A DNA stretch of 63,557 nt, taken from assembly GCF_900070205.1 (NCBI RefSeq), contig NZ_FAOO01000011.1, positions 27,837 through 91,393 on the forward strand, given 5' to 3'. Positions within the stretch are counted from its first letter, which is position 1. Each line of letters begins with the position of its first letter. The stretch comes from Candidatus Thermokryptus mobilis (lineage in GTDB: Bacteria; Bacteroidota; Ignavibacteria; Kryptoniales; Kryptoniaceae). The notes beneath the pieces are model-generated. The model did no database searches. It worked only from the letters and a program-made list of their open reading frames with translations, and was not told the DNA's origin. Shown piece after piece: positions 18,084 to 28,737 of the stretch. The translations under genes and the position numbers were made by a program.

Positions 18084-19113
18084 AAGCGAACAACTTGAAA
18101 AATATCTCAACCGCTTGCTTTACTTCTTCCATTGAAACATCAAGATGAGTGACCGCTCTTATTTTCATATAGCTTCCTGAACTTAACAAAACGCCATTTT
18201 CCTTCAAAACTTTCAAAATTTCATCTGGTGTTTTACCCGTTTTTTCAACACCGATTATGACTATGTTCGTTTGAACTGTTTCAAGGTTGATATCAAACAC
18301 AGGAATTTTTGAAATTTCCTGCGCAAAAAATTTTGCTTTTTCGTGGTCTTCTTTCAATCGTTCAATGTTATGTTGAAGGGCATAAATTCCAGCAGCAGCT
18401 AGAATTCCAACCTGTCTCATTCCACCGCCGAAAATTTTTCTATATTTTCTAACCTTCTCAATAAACTCTCTATCCCCGGCGACAACTGAGCCAACGGGGG
18501 CTCCAAGACCTTTTGATAAGCAAACCAGCACAGAGTCAAAATATTGTGCATATTCTTTTGGGCTTATTCCCGTTGCTACACAAGCGTTCCAAAGGCGTGC
18601 GCCATCAAGGTGCATTTTAATCCCGTTTTCAAGGGCGAATTCTCTAATCTTTTTTATCTCTTCAATCGGGAAAATTGTCCCACCAGCTCTGTTGTGTGTG
18701 TTTTCAAGACAGATCAAGCGAGTCCTCGGCATGTAATACGCTTTTGGTCTGACAGCTCTTTTTATTTGTTCAACTGTTATGACGCCATTTTTGCCTTGAA
18801 TTGGGTAAAGTTGGACACCCGAGAGCATTGATGGGGCTGCTGTCTCATAGTTCATTATGTGGGATTCAGCTTCAACTATGACTTCATCCCCGGGCTCAGT
18901 GTGTGCCTTTATTGAAGTTTGATTCCCCATGACACCGCTTGGGACAAACAGGGCTGATTCCTTTCCAAGGATTTCGGCTACCATTTCCTGTAGTTTATTA
19001 ACCGTTGGGTCTTCACCAAAGACATCATCCCCTACCTCTGCTTCCATCATAAATTTTCGCATCTCTGGGGACGGTTTTGTAACCGTGTCACTTCGCAAGT
19101 CAATGTATTTCAT
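18082..19113 (-). CDS. ltaE: Low-specificity L-threonine aldolase
   Basis: Cleaves L-threonine or allo-threonine to glycine and acetaldehyde, using PLP, in the cytoplasm. It opens with [19 protein letters not shown] and has [15 protein letters not shown], typical of the family. [11 protein letters not shown] carries the Asp that pairs with the PLP nitrogen, and [16 protein letters not shown] the Schiff-base Lys near residue 200. Length 343 is normal. Its neighbour, formate-THF ligase, lies 18 bases upstream on the same strand. Both touch glycine and one-carbon metabolism, so co-expression is plausible. Confidence 0.93.
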   Translation of the reverse strand: MKYIDLRSDTVTKPSPEMRKFMMEAEVGDDVFGEDPTVNKLQEMVAEILGKESALFVPSGVMGNQTSIKAHTEPGDEVIVEAESHIMNYETAAPSMLSGVQLYPIQGKNGVITVEQIKRAVRPKAYYMPRTRLICLENTHNRAGGTIFPIEEIKKIREFALENGIKMHLDGARLWNACVATGISPKEYAQYFDSVLVCLSKGLGAPVGSVVAGDREFIEKVRKYRKIFGGGMRQVGILAAAGIYALQHNIERLKEDHEKAKFFAQEISKIPVFDINLETVQTNIVIIGVEKTGKTPDEILKVLKENGVLLSSGSYMKIRAVTHLDVSMEEVKQAVEIFFKLFA

Positions 19114-19131
19114 TTTTACCTATCGTTTGTT

Positions 19132-20799
19132 TTAAAATAGACCGATTATATTTCCGTGTTCGTCAACATCCATGTGAAATGCTGCTGGATTTTTAGAAAG
19201 CCCTGGCATAAGCATTATATCGCCACAAATTGCGACGACGAAGCCAGCTCCTGCAAATAATCTTGCGTCTGTGACTGTTAATGTCCAACCTTTTGGAACT
19301 CCAACAAGCTTTGGGTTATCGCTAATTGAATTTGGAGTTTTCGCTATGCACACAGGTAAATGGTCGTAGCCGTGTTCAATGTATTTTTCAAGTTTTTTCA
19401 TCGCTTTCCTTTCAATATAGACATCATCTGCGCCGTAAACTTCAGTTGCAATCAATTTAATTTTATCAAGCAATGGCGTTGACAATCTGTAAAGTGGTTT
19501 GAAATCCGATGGGATTGTCTCAGTGATATTGACAATTTTTTCGGCAAGGTCAATTCCCCCTTCACCTCCTTTTGTGAAGAATTCCGTAACGGAGCATTCA
19601 ACACCGAGCTCGGCGCATTTTTCCTTTATAAGGTTAATCTCAATTTCGGTATCGTTTGCGAACTTGTTGATTGATACAATGGCGGGCACACCGAACTTTT
19701 TAACATTTTTGACGTGAAATTCAAGGTTTTCAAGCCCTTTTTTAAATTTTTCAATCGTGAATTCATCTTGCGATTTTATTCCACCGTGATATCTTATCGC
19801 TTTGGCTGATACGACGATTACAGCTGCGGAAGGTTTAAGTCGGTGGATTTGAGCGACGATGTCAAAGAACTTTTCAGCCCCAAGATCAGAGCCAAAGCCA
19901 GTTTCAACGATAACATAATCAGCAAGCTTTAAAGCGATTTTATCCGCTATTACACTATTGGTCCCATGAGCTATGTTTGCAAATGGACCACCATGGATTA
20001 TCGCAGGTGTGTGTTCAGTTGTTTGAACGAGGTTTGGCATTATGGCTTCATTTAGCAAAACCATCATAGCACCACAAGCGTTTAAGTCCTTTGCTTTAAT
20101 TGGTTTACCGTTAAGGTCATAACCGATGACTATCTCGCATAATCGTCTTTTTAGGTCCATCCTTGAACTTGCCATGCATAATATCGCCATGGTCTCAGAT
20201 GCAGCTGTTATCACGAATCCCGATTCCCTTGGGACACCGTTAACTTTTCCGCCAAGTCCAATAACTATATGTCGCAGTGCCCTATCGTTCATATCAATTG
20301 TCCTTTCCCAGGTGATGTTGTTTACGTCAATTCTGAGTTCGTTTCCGTGATGAATATGTGCGTCAATTAAAGCAGCTAGAAGGTTATGGGCTGAAGCGAC
20401 AGCGTGAATATCTCCGTTAAAGTGAAGGTTGATAAGTTCCGAAGGGATGACTTGTGATTTACCGCCACCTGTTGCACCACCTTTTATTCCAAAAACAGGA
20501 CCAAGTGATGGTTCCCTTAATGTGACGATCGCCTTCTTTCCAATTTTGTTCAGGGCTTGGCTTAGACCAATTGATGTCAGTGTTTTTCCCTCGCCAGAAG
20601 GAGTTGGGGTGATCGCAGTGACGATTATAAGCTTCCCATCGGGCTTGTCCTTGAGTTTTTCCATCACCTCAAGTCGTATTTTACCAGTGAATTTGCCGTA
20701 GTATTCAAAATCTTCGTCGGTTAAACCGATCTGTTCCATTATGTGCTTGATATGAATTGGCTTTACTTTTTCTTCGGTTAGGATTGCGTTTGCCATCAT
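19132..20799 (-). CDS. fhs: Formate-tetrahydrofolate ligase
   Basis: Makes 10-formyl-THF from formate, THF and ATP. The P-loop region TPTPSGEGKTLTSIGL (about residues 65-80) is intact, followed by LREPSLGPVFGIKGGATGGG, the signature of the family. FANIAHGTNSVIADKIALK and TGFGSDLGAEKFFDI are also characteristic. At 555 residues it is complete. ATG is preceded by AGGTGAAGG; a second ATG follows at once. It is separated from clpX by a terminator, so it should have its own promoter within about 100 bases, although I cannot point to one. Confidence 0.96.
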   Translation of the reverse strand: MMANAILTEEKVKPIHIKHIMEQIGLTDEDFEYYGKFTGKIRLEVMEKLKDKPDGKLIIVTAITPTPSGEGKTLTSIGLSQALNKIGKKAIVTLREPSLGPVFGIKGGATGGGKSQVIPSELINLHFNGDIHAVASAHNLLAALIDAHIHHGNELRIDVNNITWERTIDMNDRALRHIVIGLGGKVNGVPRESGFVITAASETMAILCMASSRMDLKRRLCEIVIGYDLNGKPIKAKDLNACGAMMVLLNEAIMPNLVQTTEHTPAIIHGGPFANIAHGTNSVIADKIALKLADYVIVETGFGSDLGAEKFFDIVAQIHRLKPSAAVIVVSAKAIRYHGGIKSQDEFTIEKFKKGLENLEFHVKNVKKFGVPAIVSINKFANDTEIEINLIKEKCAELGVECSVTEFFTKGGEGGIDLAEKIVNITETIPSDFKPLYRLSTPLLDKIKLIATEVYGADDVYIERKAMKKLEKYIEHGYDHLPVCIAKTPNSISDNPKLVGVPKGWTLTVTDARLFAGAGFVVAICGDIMLMPGLSKNPAAFHMDVDEHGNIIGLF

Positions 20800-20821
20800 T
20801 TTGCCTTCACCTTTTGTTTTT

Positions 20822-20852
20822 AAATAAAAAATCCCGACTTTTGGTCGGGATT
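20822..20852 (-). terminator. Intrinsic terminator after clpX
   Basis: On the minus strand a 9-bp stem AATCCCGAC / GTCGGGATT with a 5-base loop is followed by TTTTTTATTT. It lies about 47 bases beyond the clpX stop and just upstream of the fhs start, isolating the clp block from fhs. Confidence 0.85.
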
Positions 20853-20899
20853 AAAAACTCTCGCCGTTAAAGCAGAATAAGGTGCTTTTGGATTTTATT

Positions 20900-22186
20900 T
20901 CACGCTGAAAGTTTTTCTTCTTTGTAAACGAAGATCGGTTCAGCTCTTTCATAGATTGTTTCCTTTGTAATTATGCACTTTGAGATGGGGTGTTCTTTAA
21001 GTCGTGTTGGAAGTTCAAACATTATGTCAAGCATTATCTCTTCAATTATCGCCCTTAAACCGCGAGCCCCCGTGCCTCTCTTAAGCGCAAGTTCGGCGAC
21101 CGCTTCAAGAGCTTCATCTTCAAATTCAAGTTCAACACCGTCAAATTCAAAAAGCTTTTTGTATTGTTTAATTATAGCATTTTTCGGCTCGGTTAAAATT
21201 TTAATTAGAGCATCCTTTGAAAGAGAGTGAAGCGTTGCTATTACAGGCAGACGCCCGATAAATTCAGGTATGAAGCCAAATTTCAAAAGGTCCTCAGGTT
21301 CAACGAGTGGTAAAAGTTCGTCTATCATTTCATCTTTATTTCCCCTTATCTCAGCGGTGAAACCAATTGAGTTTTTATTCACTCTTTTTGCGATTATCTT
21401 CTCAAGCCCTTCAAATGCACCGCCACATATGAACAAAATGTTTTTTGTGTTAATGTAAATTAAGCTTTGCTCGGGGTGTTTTCTTCCTCCTTTTGGAGGG
21501 ACGCCAGCTATTGTCCCCTCAAGTATTTTAAGTAGCGCCTGCTGAACTCCTTCCCCAGAGACATCTCTTGTAATTGATGGGCTTGCGCTCTTGCGGGCAA
21601 TTTTGTCAATCTCGTCAATGTAAACTATCCCACGCTCGGCTCTTGAAACATCATAGTCGGCATTTTGCAGAAGATACAGAAGTATCGTCTCAACATCGTC
21701 CCCGACATAACCCGCCTCAGTTAAAGTTGTTGCATCAGCAATCGCAAAAGGAACATCAAGGATTTTCGCAAGCGTCTGCGCAAGGAGTGTCTTTCCAGTG
21801 CCAGTTGGTCCAATCAAAAGGATGTTGCTTTTCTCTATTTCAACATTCTCAGCTAAATTTTTTATATGATTCCCCGATTCAAGGTTGTTCTCTATCCTTT
21901 TGTAATGGTTGTAAACTGCAACGGATAAAATTTTTTTAGCCCTTTCTTGACCGACGACATATTCATCAAGTGCTTTCTTTATCGCCATAGGTGTCAGAGG
22001 AATTTTTGAGCGCCTTTTCGCAGTTGAATAAGCTGCTATGTTATTTTTCAAAATGTCAACCGACTCGCTCACGCATATCTCACAAATATATACATCTGGA
22101 CCGGCTATCATATTGCTGACTTCGTCAACGCTTCTTCCACAGAATGAACAAACTGGTTTTGATTTTAAATCTGGTCGCTCCGACAT
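20900..22186 (-). CDS. clpX: ATP-dependent Clp protease ATP-binding subunit ClpX
   Basis: AAA+ unfoldase that feeds substrates to ClpP. The N-terminal zinc-binding domain shows CSFCGRS and YICEIC (four Cys). Walker A is GPTGTGKT (about residue 125), Walker [10 protein letters not shown], and the ClpP-loop region is near IGFTAEIRG. The sensor-2 arginine region is [11 protein letters not shown]. Length 428 is normal. It starts 7 bases after the clpP stop in the order tig-clpP-clpX, and a terminator follows it. Confidence 0.97.
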   Translation of the reverse strand: MSERPDLKSKPVCSFCGRSVDEVSNMIAGPDVYICEICVSESVDILKNNIAAYSTAKRRSKIPLTPMAIKKALDEYVVGQERAKKILSVAVYNHYKRIENNLESGNHIKNLAENVEIEKSNILLIGPTGTGKTLLAQTLAKILDVPFAIADATTLTEAGYVGDDVETILLYLLQNADYDVSRAERGIVYIDEIDKIARKSASPSITRDVSGEGVQQALLKILEGTIAGVPPKGGRKHPEQSLIYINTKNILFICGGAFEGLEKIIAKRVNKNSIGFTAEIRGNKDEMIDELLPLVEPEDLLKFGFIPEFIGRLPVIATLHSLSKDALIKILTEPKNAIIKQYKKLFEFDGVELEFEDEALEAVAELALKRGTGARGLRAIIEEIMLDIMFELPTRLKEHPISKCIITKETIYERAEPIFVYKEEKLSA

Positions 22187-22192
22187 TTTAAT

Positions 22193-22813
22193 TCACCTTT
22201 TCTTTGTTGATGGGATTTCCCTTCGGACAAGTATCTGGTCAATTATCCCGTATTCTTTCGCTTCCTCAGCTGACATATAATAATCCCTGTCCGTGTCCCT
22301 TTCAATTTGTTCAATTGGTTTGCCTGTATGTTTTGCTAAAATTTCATTTATCTTTCTCTTCATCTTCAAAATTTCTTCGGCTTGGATTCTTATATCAGCT
22401 GCAGTTCCTTGAACTCCACCCCAAGGTTGATGTATCATAATCCTTGAATTTGGGAGCGCTGTCCTTTTCCCCTTTGCCCCGCCTGCGAGGATTACCGCAG
22501 CCATGCTCGCTGCCATACCTATACAAATAGTAGCAACATCTGGCTTTATATATTGCATCGTATCGTAAATCGCAAGACCAGCTGAAATTGAACCACCGGG
22601 ACTGTTAATGTAAAGATAGATGTCTTTATCTGGGTCCTCGGATTCAAGGAACAGGAGTTGGGCTATAACTAAGCTTGCGACGGTATCATCAATCGGTGTC
22701 CCAATGAAAACAATTCTTTCCTTTAATAGTCGTGAAAAAATATCATAAGCCCTCTCACCACGGCTCGTTTGCTCAACGACAATCGGAACAAGCTGGTTAT
22801 AAGTGCCTTTCAT
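22193..22813 (-). CDS. clpP: ATP-dependent Clp protease proteolytic subunit ClpP
   Basis: Serine protease barrel of the ClpXP complex. Catalytic Ser lies in [13 protein letters not shown] (about residue 103), His in [11 protein letters not shown] (about 128), and Asp in [15 protein letters not shown] (about 177). The oxyanion glycine-rich strand [10 protein letters not shown] is present. Length 206 is typical. It is followed at 7 bases by clpX and preceded at 44 bases by trigger factor, the common bacterial order. Confidence 0.97.
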   Translation of the reverse strand: MKGTYNQLVPIVVEQTSRGERAYDIFSRLLKERIVFIGTPIDDTVASLVIAQLLFLESEDPDKDIYLYINSPGGSISAGLAIYDTMQYIKPDVATICIGMAASMAAVILAGGAKGKRTALPNSRIMIHQPWGGVQGTAADIRIQAEEILKMKRKINEILAKHTGKPIEQIERDTDRDYYMSAEEAKEYGIIDQILVRREIPSTKKR

Positions 22814-22856
22814 ATTTCCAAGGTCAAGTTTTGTTTTTCAATAGATTTAAATCCGC

Positions 22857-24104
22857 TCAAACGATTTTTTCAACAACTTTAACTTTGTCCTTTAAAAATT
22901 CAAGAACTTTCCGAGTTAACAATTTCTCTCGGATATGTTCCGAACGTTTGTAAAACGGGATCAATTTTTCCTTTTCAATTCCAACCTCTGCAGAATCTTC
23001 CTCGGCGAGTTTTTCATAATCTTCATCTGTGAGCTCAATTCCTTCTGCTTGGGCAATTTTATTTTTTATGATATACCACTTGGCGCTGAAAACCGCATCA
23101 GCTCTTTTTTTCTGCTTGAAGAAGTCAATGTCAAAGTTTGGCGGAAGCTTGCCATCCGGGTATTTGCTCCTTTCCTCGTCAAGCATACTTTGAATGAAAT
23201 CTTCAATCAAGCTTTCAGGCACTGTGAAGTCATTCGTCCTGACAAGTTCGGTGATTATGGCATCGTAAAATTTTAGCTGATTTACCTCATCCCACCATTT
23301 TTGGAGCTCGTTCTTTAAGTAATCTCTTAGTTCGGAAACGCTGTTAACTTTGCCCTTGGTTATCTTTGAGGCAAATTCATCGTTTAATTCAGGAAGTATT
23401 TTCCTTTCAACTTTTTTGACGGTGACCTTTACTTTTTCGGGTTTGTTATCAACCATTAGTTCAATTATAAATTCATCATCTCTTCTTGCTCTTAAAAGTC
23501 GCTCCTTCAAGTTTTCAACGATGGATTCATCGTCAAGCTCAATCACGACATTCTCACTTCTTCTTCCAAGCACTGGCAGGTTATTTTGATCCACCCCTTG
23601 TAAATCAATCGTCACTCTGAAAAGCTCACCTTTAACTTCATCGGTTTCTTCATATGTAGCGTTTGCGGAAAGCAATCTTTCTATTTCTTTGTCAATTTCA
23701 TCTTCACTAACAGTGTGGACATGCTTTTCAACTTCAAGGTTTTTATAATTTGAAATTTCAATATCTGGCATGACCTCATACTTTATCTTAAATTGAAGTG
23801 ACTCGCCACGTTTATAATCAACATCAACGAGTTGTGGTGTTCCAAGCGGTTCAATTTTTTTGTCCTCAACAAGTTTTATATAAACCTTGTTGACTATATC
23901 GTCAAGGGCATCGTATTCAATTTGTTCGCCGAATTGTCTCTTTATGAGTTCAAGTGGGGCTTTCCCTTTTCTGAACCCTTTGATTTCCGCTTCGGCTTGG
24001 AATTTTTTATACGCCTCTTCAAAGTAAGGTGCGAGGTCCGACCAATCAAGTTTTATCTCGGCTTCTTGTTCTATTTGGCTTATCTTATTGATGTTTACTT
24101 CCAC
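22857..24104 (-). CDS. tig: Trigger factor (ribosome-associated chaperone/prolyl isomerase)
   Basis: Binds nascent chains at the ribosomal exit. The ribosome-binding signature survives as GFRKGKAPLELIKRQFG near residues 42-58, within the N-terminal domain. The PPIase-like middle includes GELFRVTIDLQGVD, and a long helical C-terminal domain follows to about residue 416. The frame stays open to an ATG at 24275, but that would translate through tRNA-Leu at 24138-24222. I therefore start at GTG 24104, which gives MEVNINKISQ, the normal family beginning. No strong Shine-Dalgarno is seen. It heads the tig-clpP-clpX block. Confidence 0.92.
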   Translation of the reverse strand: MEVNINKISQIEQEAEIKLDWSDLAPYFEEAYKKFQAEAEIKGFRKGKAPLELIKRQFGEQIEYDALDDIVNKVYIKLVEDKKIEPLGTPQLVDVDYKRGESLQFKIKYEVMPDIEISNYKNLEVEKHVHTVSEDEIDKEIERLLSANATYEETDEVKGELFRVTIDLQGVDQNNLPVLGRRSENVVIELDDESIVENLKERLLRARRDDEFIIELMVDNKPEKVKVTVKKVERKILPELNDEFASKITKGKVNSVSELRDYLKNELQKWWDEVNQLKFYDAIITELVRTNDFTVPESLIEDFIQSMLDEERSKYPDGKLPPNFDIDFFKQKKRADAVFSAKWYIIKNKIAQAEGIELTDEDYEKLAEEDSAEVGIEKEKLIPFYKRSEHIREKLLTRKVLEFLKDKVKVVEKIV

Positions 24105-24137
24105 AGGAAAGTCATCTTTTGTTTTTATTTTTTGCAG

Positions 24138-24222
24138 TGGGCACGGGGGGATTTGAACCCCCACGGGTTTAATCCCACTGGATCCTAAGTCCAGCGCGTC
24201 TACCAGGTTCCGCCACGTGCCC
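24138..24222 (-). tRNA. tRNA-Leu (UAG anticodon)
   Basis: The minus strand gives a 7-bp acceptor stem GGGCACG / CGTGCCC with discriminator A. The anticodon arm is CTGGA-CTTAGGA-TCCAG (anticodon TAG, reading CUA and related Leu codons). A long class II variable arm follows, then the T-loop GTTCAAATC. CCA is not encoded. It lies 33 bases upstream of the trigger factor start, so the two may be co-transcribed. Confidence 0.96.
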
Positions 24223-24345
24223 AAAGCACAAATTTTTTGCTTAAAAAATATAACTCTTTTTTCAATAAAGTTCAAAATTGCAAAATTTTTGCCAATTTTC
24301 TTAAATTCAAATAAATCTCAAAGACAATTTAAACTTCAAACTCAA

Positions 24346-25170
24346 ATGCAACTCAAATTTTTCAAAATGACTGGCGCTGGAAATGATTTCATCATGTTTG
24401 ACAATCGTTCTGGCAAAATAAAAGACCCGGTGGATTTGGCTCGTTATGTGTGCGATAGACATTTCGGTGTCGGAGCCGACGGGATAATTTTAATAGAGAA
24501 AAGCGAACTTGCCGATTTTAAGATGGTTTATTTCAATTCTGACGGTAGCTTTGGTGGAATGTGTGGAAATGGTGGAAGATGCATTGCAAAACTTGCATAT
24601 CAACTTGGACTCGTTGATAGAAAAATGAAATTTGAAGCGAACGGGAAAATTTATAAAGCCGAGATACTTGATCACGAAAATGTCCGACTTTGGCTTCCTA
24701 TGCCGAAATTTAAGAAATTCAATTTGCCTCTAAAGCTTGGAAAAAGGATTTACAAAGCACACTTCGTTGACACTGGTGCGCCTCACCTCGTTTTATTTAC
24801 CGAGGATAATGACATTGAGGATATTGAGCAAATTAATGTCAATCAACTTGGGAGAAAATTGAGGTTTCATCCGTATTTTGAAAATGGGACGAATGTGAAC
24901 TTTGTGTCAATAATTGATAAGGACACTATAAGGATGAGAACTTATGAAAGAGGCGTTGAGGGTGAAACCCTCGCTTGCGGAACCGGTTCAGTTGCAAGTG
25001 TTATCACATCTGTAGAAGTGAAGGGATTGAAGCCCCTGGTTAAGGTCAAGACAACGAGCGGTGAAACCCTGCTTGTAAATTATCGGAATAAAGGGGAGCG
25101 GGGATTTGTCTATCTTGAAGGTAGCGCGAAAATTATATGTGAAGGGAAGTTGACCTATCATGACAAATGA
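24346..25170 (+). CDS. dapF: Diaminopimelate epimerase
   Basis: Converts LL- to meso-diaminopimelate for lysine and peptidoglycan synthesis. The two catalytic cysteines sit in GGMCGNGGRCIAK (about residue 73) and TLACGTGSVAS (about 210), each in its conserved setting. It opens MQLKFFKMTGAGNDFIMFDN, which decides the start at 24346; an upstream in-frame ATG at 24217 would overlap the tRNA. There is no Shine-Dalgarno. Length 274 is standard. It overlaps the next gene by 11 bases. Confidence 0.96.
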   Translation: MQLKFFKMTGAGNDFIMFDNRSGKIKDPVDLARYVCDRHFGVGADGIILIEKSELADFKMVYFNSDGSFGGMCGNGGRCIAKLAYQLGLVDRKMKFEANGKIYKAEILDHENVRLWLPMPKFKKFNLPLKLGKRIYKAHFVDTGAPHLVLFTEDNDIEDIEQINVNQLGRKLRFHPYFENGTNVNFVSIIDKDTIRMRTYERGVEGETLACGTGSVASVITSVEVKGLKPLVKVKTTSGETLLVNYRNKGERGFVYLEGSAKIICEGKLTYHDK

Positions 25171-25540
25171 AGAATTTGAAAAGGTGATTGAAGAGACGAT
25201 TGAAGGTTTGCCAGAAGAGATAAAAAGTCGGATTGATAATGTGGTTTTCATCGTTCAAGATTATCCAAGCGAAGATGACTTAAGAAGAACTGGTGCGGGG
25301 AAATTTGAATTGCTTGGGCTTTATTCCGGGGTTCCACTTTCAAAAAGGGGAACAAGTTACGGGATGTATCCAGTGACGCCGGATAGGATTTTGATTTTTA
25401 AGGGGAACATTGAAAGAATTTGTAAGACAGAAAAAGAACTCCGCGAGAAAATACGCGAGGTTGTCCTTCACGAGATAGGGCATTACCTCGGTATGGATGA
25501 AGAGCAAGTAAGAAGAGCATTAAAAAGATGGAGGAGTTAA
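25160..25540 (+). CDS. Small zincin-like metallopeptidase-family protein
   Basis: A 126-residue protein with VVLHEIGHYLGMDEEQVRR near the C-terminus, giving the HExxH zinc motif plus a downstream acidic ligand. NVVFIVQDYPSE and LLGLYSGVPLSKRG match the small, widely conserved family annotated DUF1025/PF06262. Its substrate is not established. It overlaps dapF by 11 bases and the DedA gene by 13, so it is translationally linked to both. Confidence 0.85.
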   Translation: MTNEEFEKVIEETIEGLPEEIKSRIDNVVFIVQDYPSEDDLRRTGAGKFELLGLYSGVPLSKRGTSYGMYPVTPDRILIFKGNIERICKTEKELREKIREVVLHEIGHYLGMDEEQVRRALKRWRS

Positions 25541-26103
25541 TTCAAAAATACGGGTATATCATCATCTTTTTGATAACGCTTCTTGAGGGCGAGACGGTGC
25601 TCTTGATAGCTGGATTTATGGCTTATCAGGGTTTGCTTGACCTTGAGCTTTCCATTATTTCTGCGTTTATAGGGTCAACGCTTGCAGACCAGATAATTTT
25701 TCACTTAATGCGACGAAACAGCAATTTTATCTTGAAAAAGTTCAAAAAGTTTGGCAAATATCAAATGATAGCGAAACATTATGTTGAAAAATATGGTAGT
25801 GCTGTTGTGCTTTTGGCAAGATATCTTTACGGGATAAGGACTCCGCTTGTGATGATGGTTGGATTAAGTGGAATGAATGCGCTAAAGTTCACGATTTTAA
25901 ATTTAATCGCAGCTGGGATTTGGGCTTTGAGCTTTGGATACGCCGGATTTTATTTCGGGCACGCAGCTGAAAGGTTTATCGGTGATTTGAAAGTGTATCA
26001 GATTTATGGCTGGATTTTGATCTTTTCAGTCATTTTTGTGCTTTATATGATAAGCAGGATAAGAATTCACCAAATGAAAAAACTAACTGATTCAAAGCCA
26101 TGA
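25528..26103 (+). CDS. DedA-family membrane protein
   Basis: A 191-residue integral membrane protein of the DedA/SNARE-associated family, whose bacterial members are linked to undecaprenyl-phosphate recycling and envelope homeostasis. It has four or five hydrophobic segments, the conserved FLITLLEGETVLLIAGFMA at the start and LLARYLYGIRTPLVMMVG in the middle (Arg and Pro conserved). It overlaps the preceding metallopeptidase gene and ftsH (4 bases, ATGA). Confidence 0.88.
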   Translation: MEELIQKYGYIIIFLITLLEGETVLLIAGFMAYQGLLDLELSIISAFIGSTLADQIIFHLMRRNSNFILKKFKKFGKYQMIAKHYVEKYGSAVVLLARYLYGIRTPLVMMVGLSGMNALKFTILNLIAAGIWALSFGYAGFYFGHAAERFIGDLKVYQIYGWILIFSVIFVLYMISRIRIHQMKKLTDSKP

Positions 26104-27908
26104 AAAAACAAACGCAATTTTCAATAGCATATTACATAATCGCTGTGATAATTTTGATTTTGCTTCAGTATTTTATTTTTCACCCACCGTTGAAGGAAAT
26201 TTCGTATAAGGAGTTCAAGGATAGAATTTCAAAGGGTGATGTTGAAGCGGTTCAAATCGGTAGCGAAAAAATAATTGTCACATTCAAAAAGGATGTGGTT
26301 GATAGAGAAAAAGTTCCCCGGGTGGTTGAAGTTGTTAAGTTGCCTGATGAGAGCTTGATAAAGGAACTTCAAGAAAGAGGCATTGATTATCGCGGGGTTG
26401 TTGAAAGCAATTGGGGTAGGGATTTGCTTTTGAATTGGATTTTACCGATAGCTTTTTTTGTGATTTTGTGGGCGATTTTGATAAGAAGATTTTCGCCAAC
26501 GCAAAATGTTATGACATTTGGAAAAAGCAAGGCGCGAATTTACGCAGCGGATGAGAAAAATAAGGTTACTTTTAACGATGTCGCAGGGCTTGATGAGGTA
26601 ATTGAGGAGGTGAAAGAGATTGTTGATTTTTTGAAGAATCCGAAGAAGTATCAGCGTCTTGGGGCAAAAATTCCAAAAGGTGTTCTCCTTGTTGGTCCGC
26701 CTGGGACTGGGAAAACACTTTTGGCAAGAGCGATAGCAGGTGAAGCTGGTGTTCCATTTTTCTATCTTAGTGGTTCTGATTTTGTTGAGATGTTCGTTGG
26801 TGTTGGAGCTGCAAGGGTTCGCGACCTATTCGCTCAGGCGAAGGAAAAAGCGCCATGCATAATTTTCATTGATGAAATTGACGCAATAGGAAAAGCAAGG
26901 GCAAGAGGTGTTGTCTACGGAGGCATTGACGAGAGGGAGAACACATTAAATCAATTGCTCGTTGAAATGGACGGTTTTGACTCAAGCATCGGGGTTATCA
27001 TAATGGCTGCTACAAATAGACCTGATGTCCTTGACCCGGCTCTTTTGAGACCGGGAAGATTTGACAGGCAGATAGTTTTAAGCAGACCTGACCTTAAAGG
27101 AAGGGTCGCGATTTTTAAAGTACACGCAAGGAATTTGAAGCTTGCTGATGATGTTGATTTTGAAACACTTGCTGCACAAACACCGGGTTTCGCTGGGGCT
27201 GAAATTGCTAATGTTTGTAATGAAGCTGCTCTTTTAGCTGCGAGGAAAGGTAAGGACAAGGTTGAAATGTCTGACTTTCAAGAGGCAATTGAAAGGGTGA
27301 TAGCGGGGCTTGAGAAAAGAAACAAAGTGATAAGCGAGAAGGAAAAAAGAATCGTTGCTTATCATGAATCCGGGCATGCAATTGTCGGATACTACATACC
27401 CGGTGCTGATGTAGTTCAAAAGGTTTCAATCATTCCGCGAAGCATCGGAGCTCTTGGTTATACGCTCAGAACCCCAACCGAGGAGAGATATCTATTGACG
27501 AAGGAGGAACTTTACGGTAAAATTGCTGGAATTTTAGGAGGAAGAGCTGCTGAGGAAATTGTTTTCGGACAAATATCAACGGGTGCACATGATGACCTGA
27601 AGAAAGCCACTGAGATAGCACGTCTTATGGTCACAACATATGGAATGAGTGAAAAACTCGGTCATGTGTCCCTTGCTGAAATTGAAGAAATGGAATTTTT
27701 GAACAAGGGACCTTTTTCTAAACCATACAGTGAGGAAACGGCAAGATTAATTGATGAGGAGGTTAAAAAGATCATTGATGAAAGTTATAAAAAGGCAATT
27801 CAGGTGTTGATTAAACATAGAGACAAGCTTGACAAATTGGCGAATCGCCTTCTTGAGAAGGAAGTGATTGATAGAAAAGAATTGGAGGAAATTTTAGGTC
27901 AAAATTAA
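26100..27908 (+). CDS. ftsH: ATP-dependent zinc metalloprotease FtsH
   Basis: Membrane AAA+ protease degrading unassembled membrane proteins and some cytosolic regulators. Two transmembrane segments (about residues 8-25 and 100-120) flank a short periplasmic domain. Walker A is GPPGTGKT (about 199), Walker [12 protein letters not shown], and [23 protein letters not shown]. The zinc site HESGH lies near 422. [12 protein letters not shown] and the coiled end are present. Length 602 is normal. Confidence 0.97.
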   Translation: MKKQTQFSIAYYIIAVIILILLQYFIFHPPLKEISYKEFKDRISKGDVEAVQIGSEKIIVTFKKDVVDREKVPRVVEVVKLPDESLIKELQERGIDYRGVVESNWGRDLLLNWILPIAFFVILWAILIRRFSPTQNVMTFGKSKARIYAADEKNKVTFNDVAGLDEVIEEVKEIVDFLKNPKKYQRLGAKIPKGVLLVGPPGTGKTLLARAIAGEAGVPFFYLSGSDFVEMFVGVGAARVRDLFAQAKEKAPCIIFIDEIDAIGKARARGVVYGGIDERENTLNQLLVEMDGFDSSIGVIIMAATNRPDVLDPALLRPGRFDRQIVLSRPDLKGRVAIFKVHARNLKLADDVDFETLAAQTPGFAGAEIANVCNEAALLAARKGKDKVEMSDFQEAIERVIAGLEKRNKVISEKEKRIVAYHESGHAIVGYYIPGADVVQKVSIIPRSIGALGYTLRTPTEERYLLTKEELYGKIAGILGGRAAEEIVFGQISTGAHDDLKKATEIARLMVTTYGMSEKLGHVSLAEIEEMEFLNKGPFSKPYSEETARLIDEEVKKIIDESYKKAIQVLIKHRDKLDKLANRLLEKEVIDRKELEEILGQN

Positions 27909-27924
27909 TTTTAGGAGGTGATGG

Positions 27925-28737
27925 ATGAGGTGTAAATTTGTGACTTTTTTATTCCTTTTTTGTTTACACGCCTTCTCAATGGATGACGGGGCTGGGGATA
28001 CTAAGGTGAAATCAACCCCACTTCAATTTCAGGGCACATTTGGATTCACATTGACATCCGGCAATTCGGATACAAGGATTTTAACTTTTGATTCAGATGT
28101 GAAGAAACAGTTTGAAAGGTTCATTCATTATATTCGTCTGAATCTTGCTTACGGGACATCGCGTTATGGTTCGGGACCAAGGATTGAGACCACGAACAAC
28201 TGGGCAATATCAACTCGGATTGACTGGTTCACTTCAGATAGTAAGAGAAGTTATCTTTTTATTTCAACTGGATTGACAGGGAACAAATTCAAGGGATATT
28301 GGTCAAGGCGAAATTTTCAACTTGGTGCAGGTTATAGTTTTTTCCCCGAAGTAGATACGCTACGGCTCAAGTTCGGGCTTGGGATTGATTATTCAAAGGA
28401 TAATCTTGTGGTTAAAGGAACTCTTGACGATGAGGTATTTTTTGCCCTGTTGAAGCCGGAGTTTGAAATCGTCGTAAGCAAGAACCTGAAAATTGGGAAT
28501 AATGCAAACTGCTTTGTTGATTTTCAAAAGCTTAACAACTACAGGGTGAATTCAAAGACATATCTTAATTTAAGGGTCACTAATCGCTTAGCTGTTAGTT
28601 TTAACTTCACATTGAACTATGATAACAAACCGAGGTTTATCCCTGAGATTGGAGAGAACGGCAAACCGACCGGGAAATTGACGCTTGCAAAGCCATCGGA
28701 TAAAATTTTTAACATAGGGATTTCAATCACGGTGTGA
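27925..28737 (+). CDS. DUF481-family outer-membrane beta-barrel protein
   Basis: A signal peptide (CKFVTFLFLFCLHAFS) precedes a beta-rich protein of about 250 residues. FQGTFGFTLTSGNSDTRILT is the characteristic start of the DUF481 family, and alternating Tyr/Phe strands run to the end. Such proteins are predicted outer-membrane barrels with no assigned substrate. AGGAGGTG provides a strong ribosome-binding site 7 bases before ATG. Its stop overlaps the GTG of comEC (GTGA). Confidence 0.82.
   Translation: MRCKFVTFLFLFCLHAFSMDDGAGDTKVKSTPLQFQGTFGFTLTSGNSDTRILTFDSDVKKQFERFIHYIRLNLAYGTSRYGSGPRIETTNNWAISTRIDWFTSDSKRSYLFISTGLTGNKFKGYWSRRNFQLGAGYSFFPEVDTLRLKFGLGIDYSKDNLVVKGTLDDEVFFALLKPEFEIVVSKNLKIGNNANCFVDFQKLNNYRVNSKTYLNLRVTNRLAVSFNFTLNYDNKPRFIPEIGENGKPTGKLTLAKPSDKIFNIGISITV

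Noticed and set aside
21574-21939. Antisense frame within clpX rich in His/Gln/Ser
   Set aside because: It is a shadow of clpX, with no start signal or recognisable domain.
24105-24275. Trigger factor starting at ATG 24275
   Set aside because: This would translate through the tRNA-Leu gene; the family begins at the GTG at 24104.
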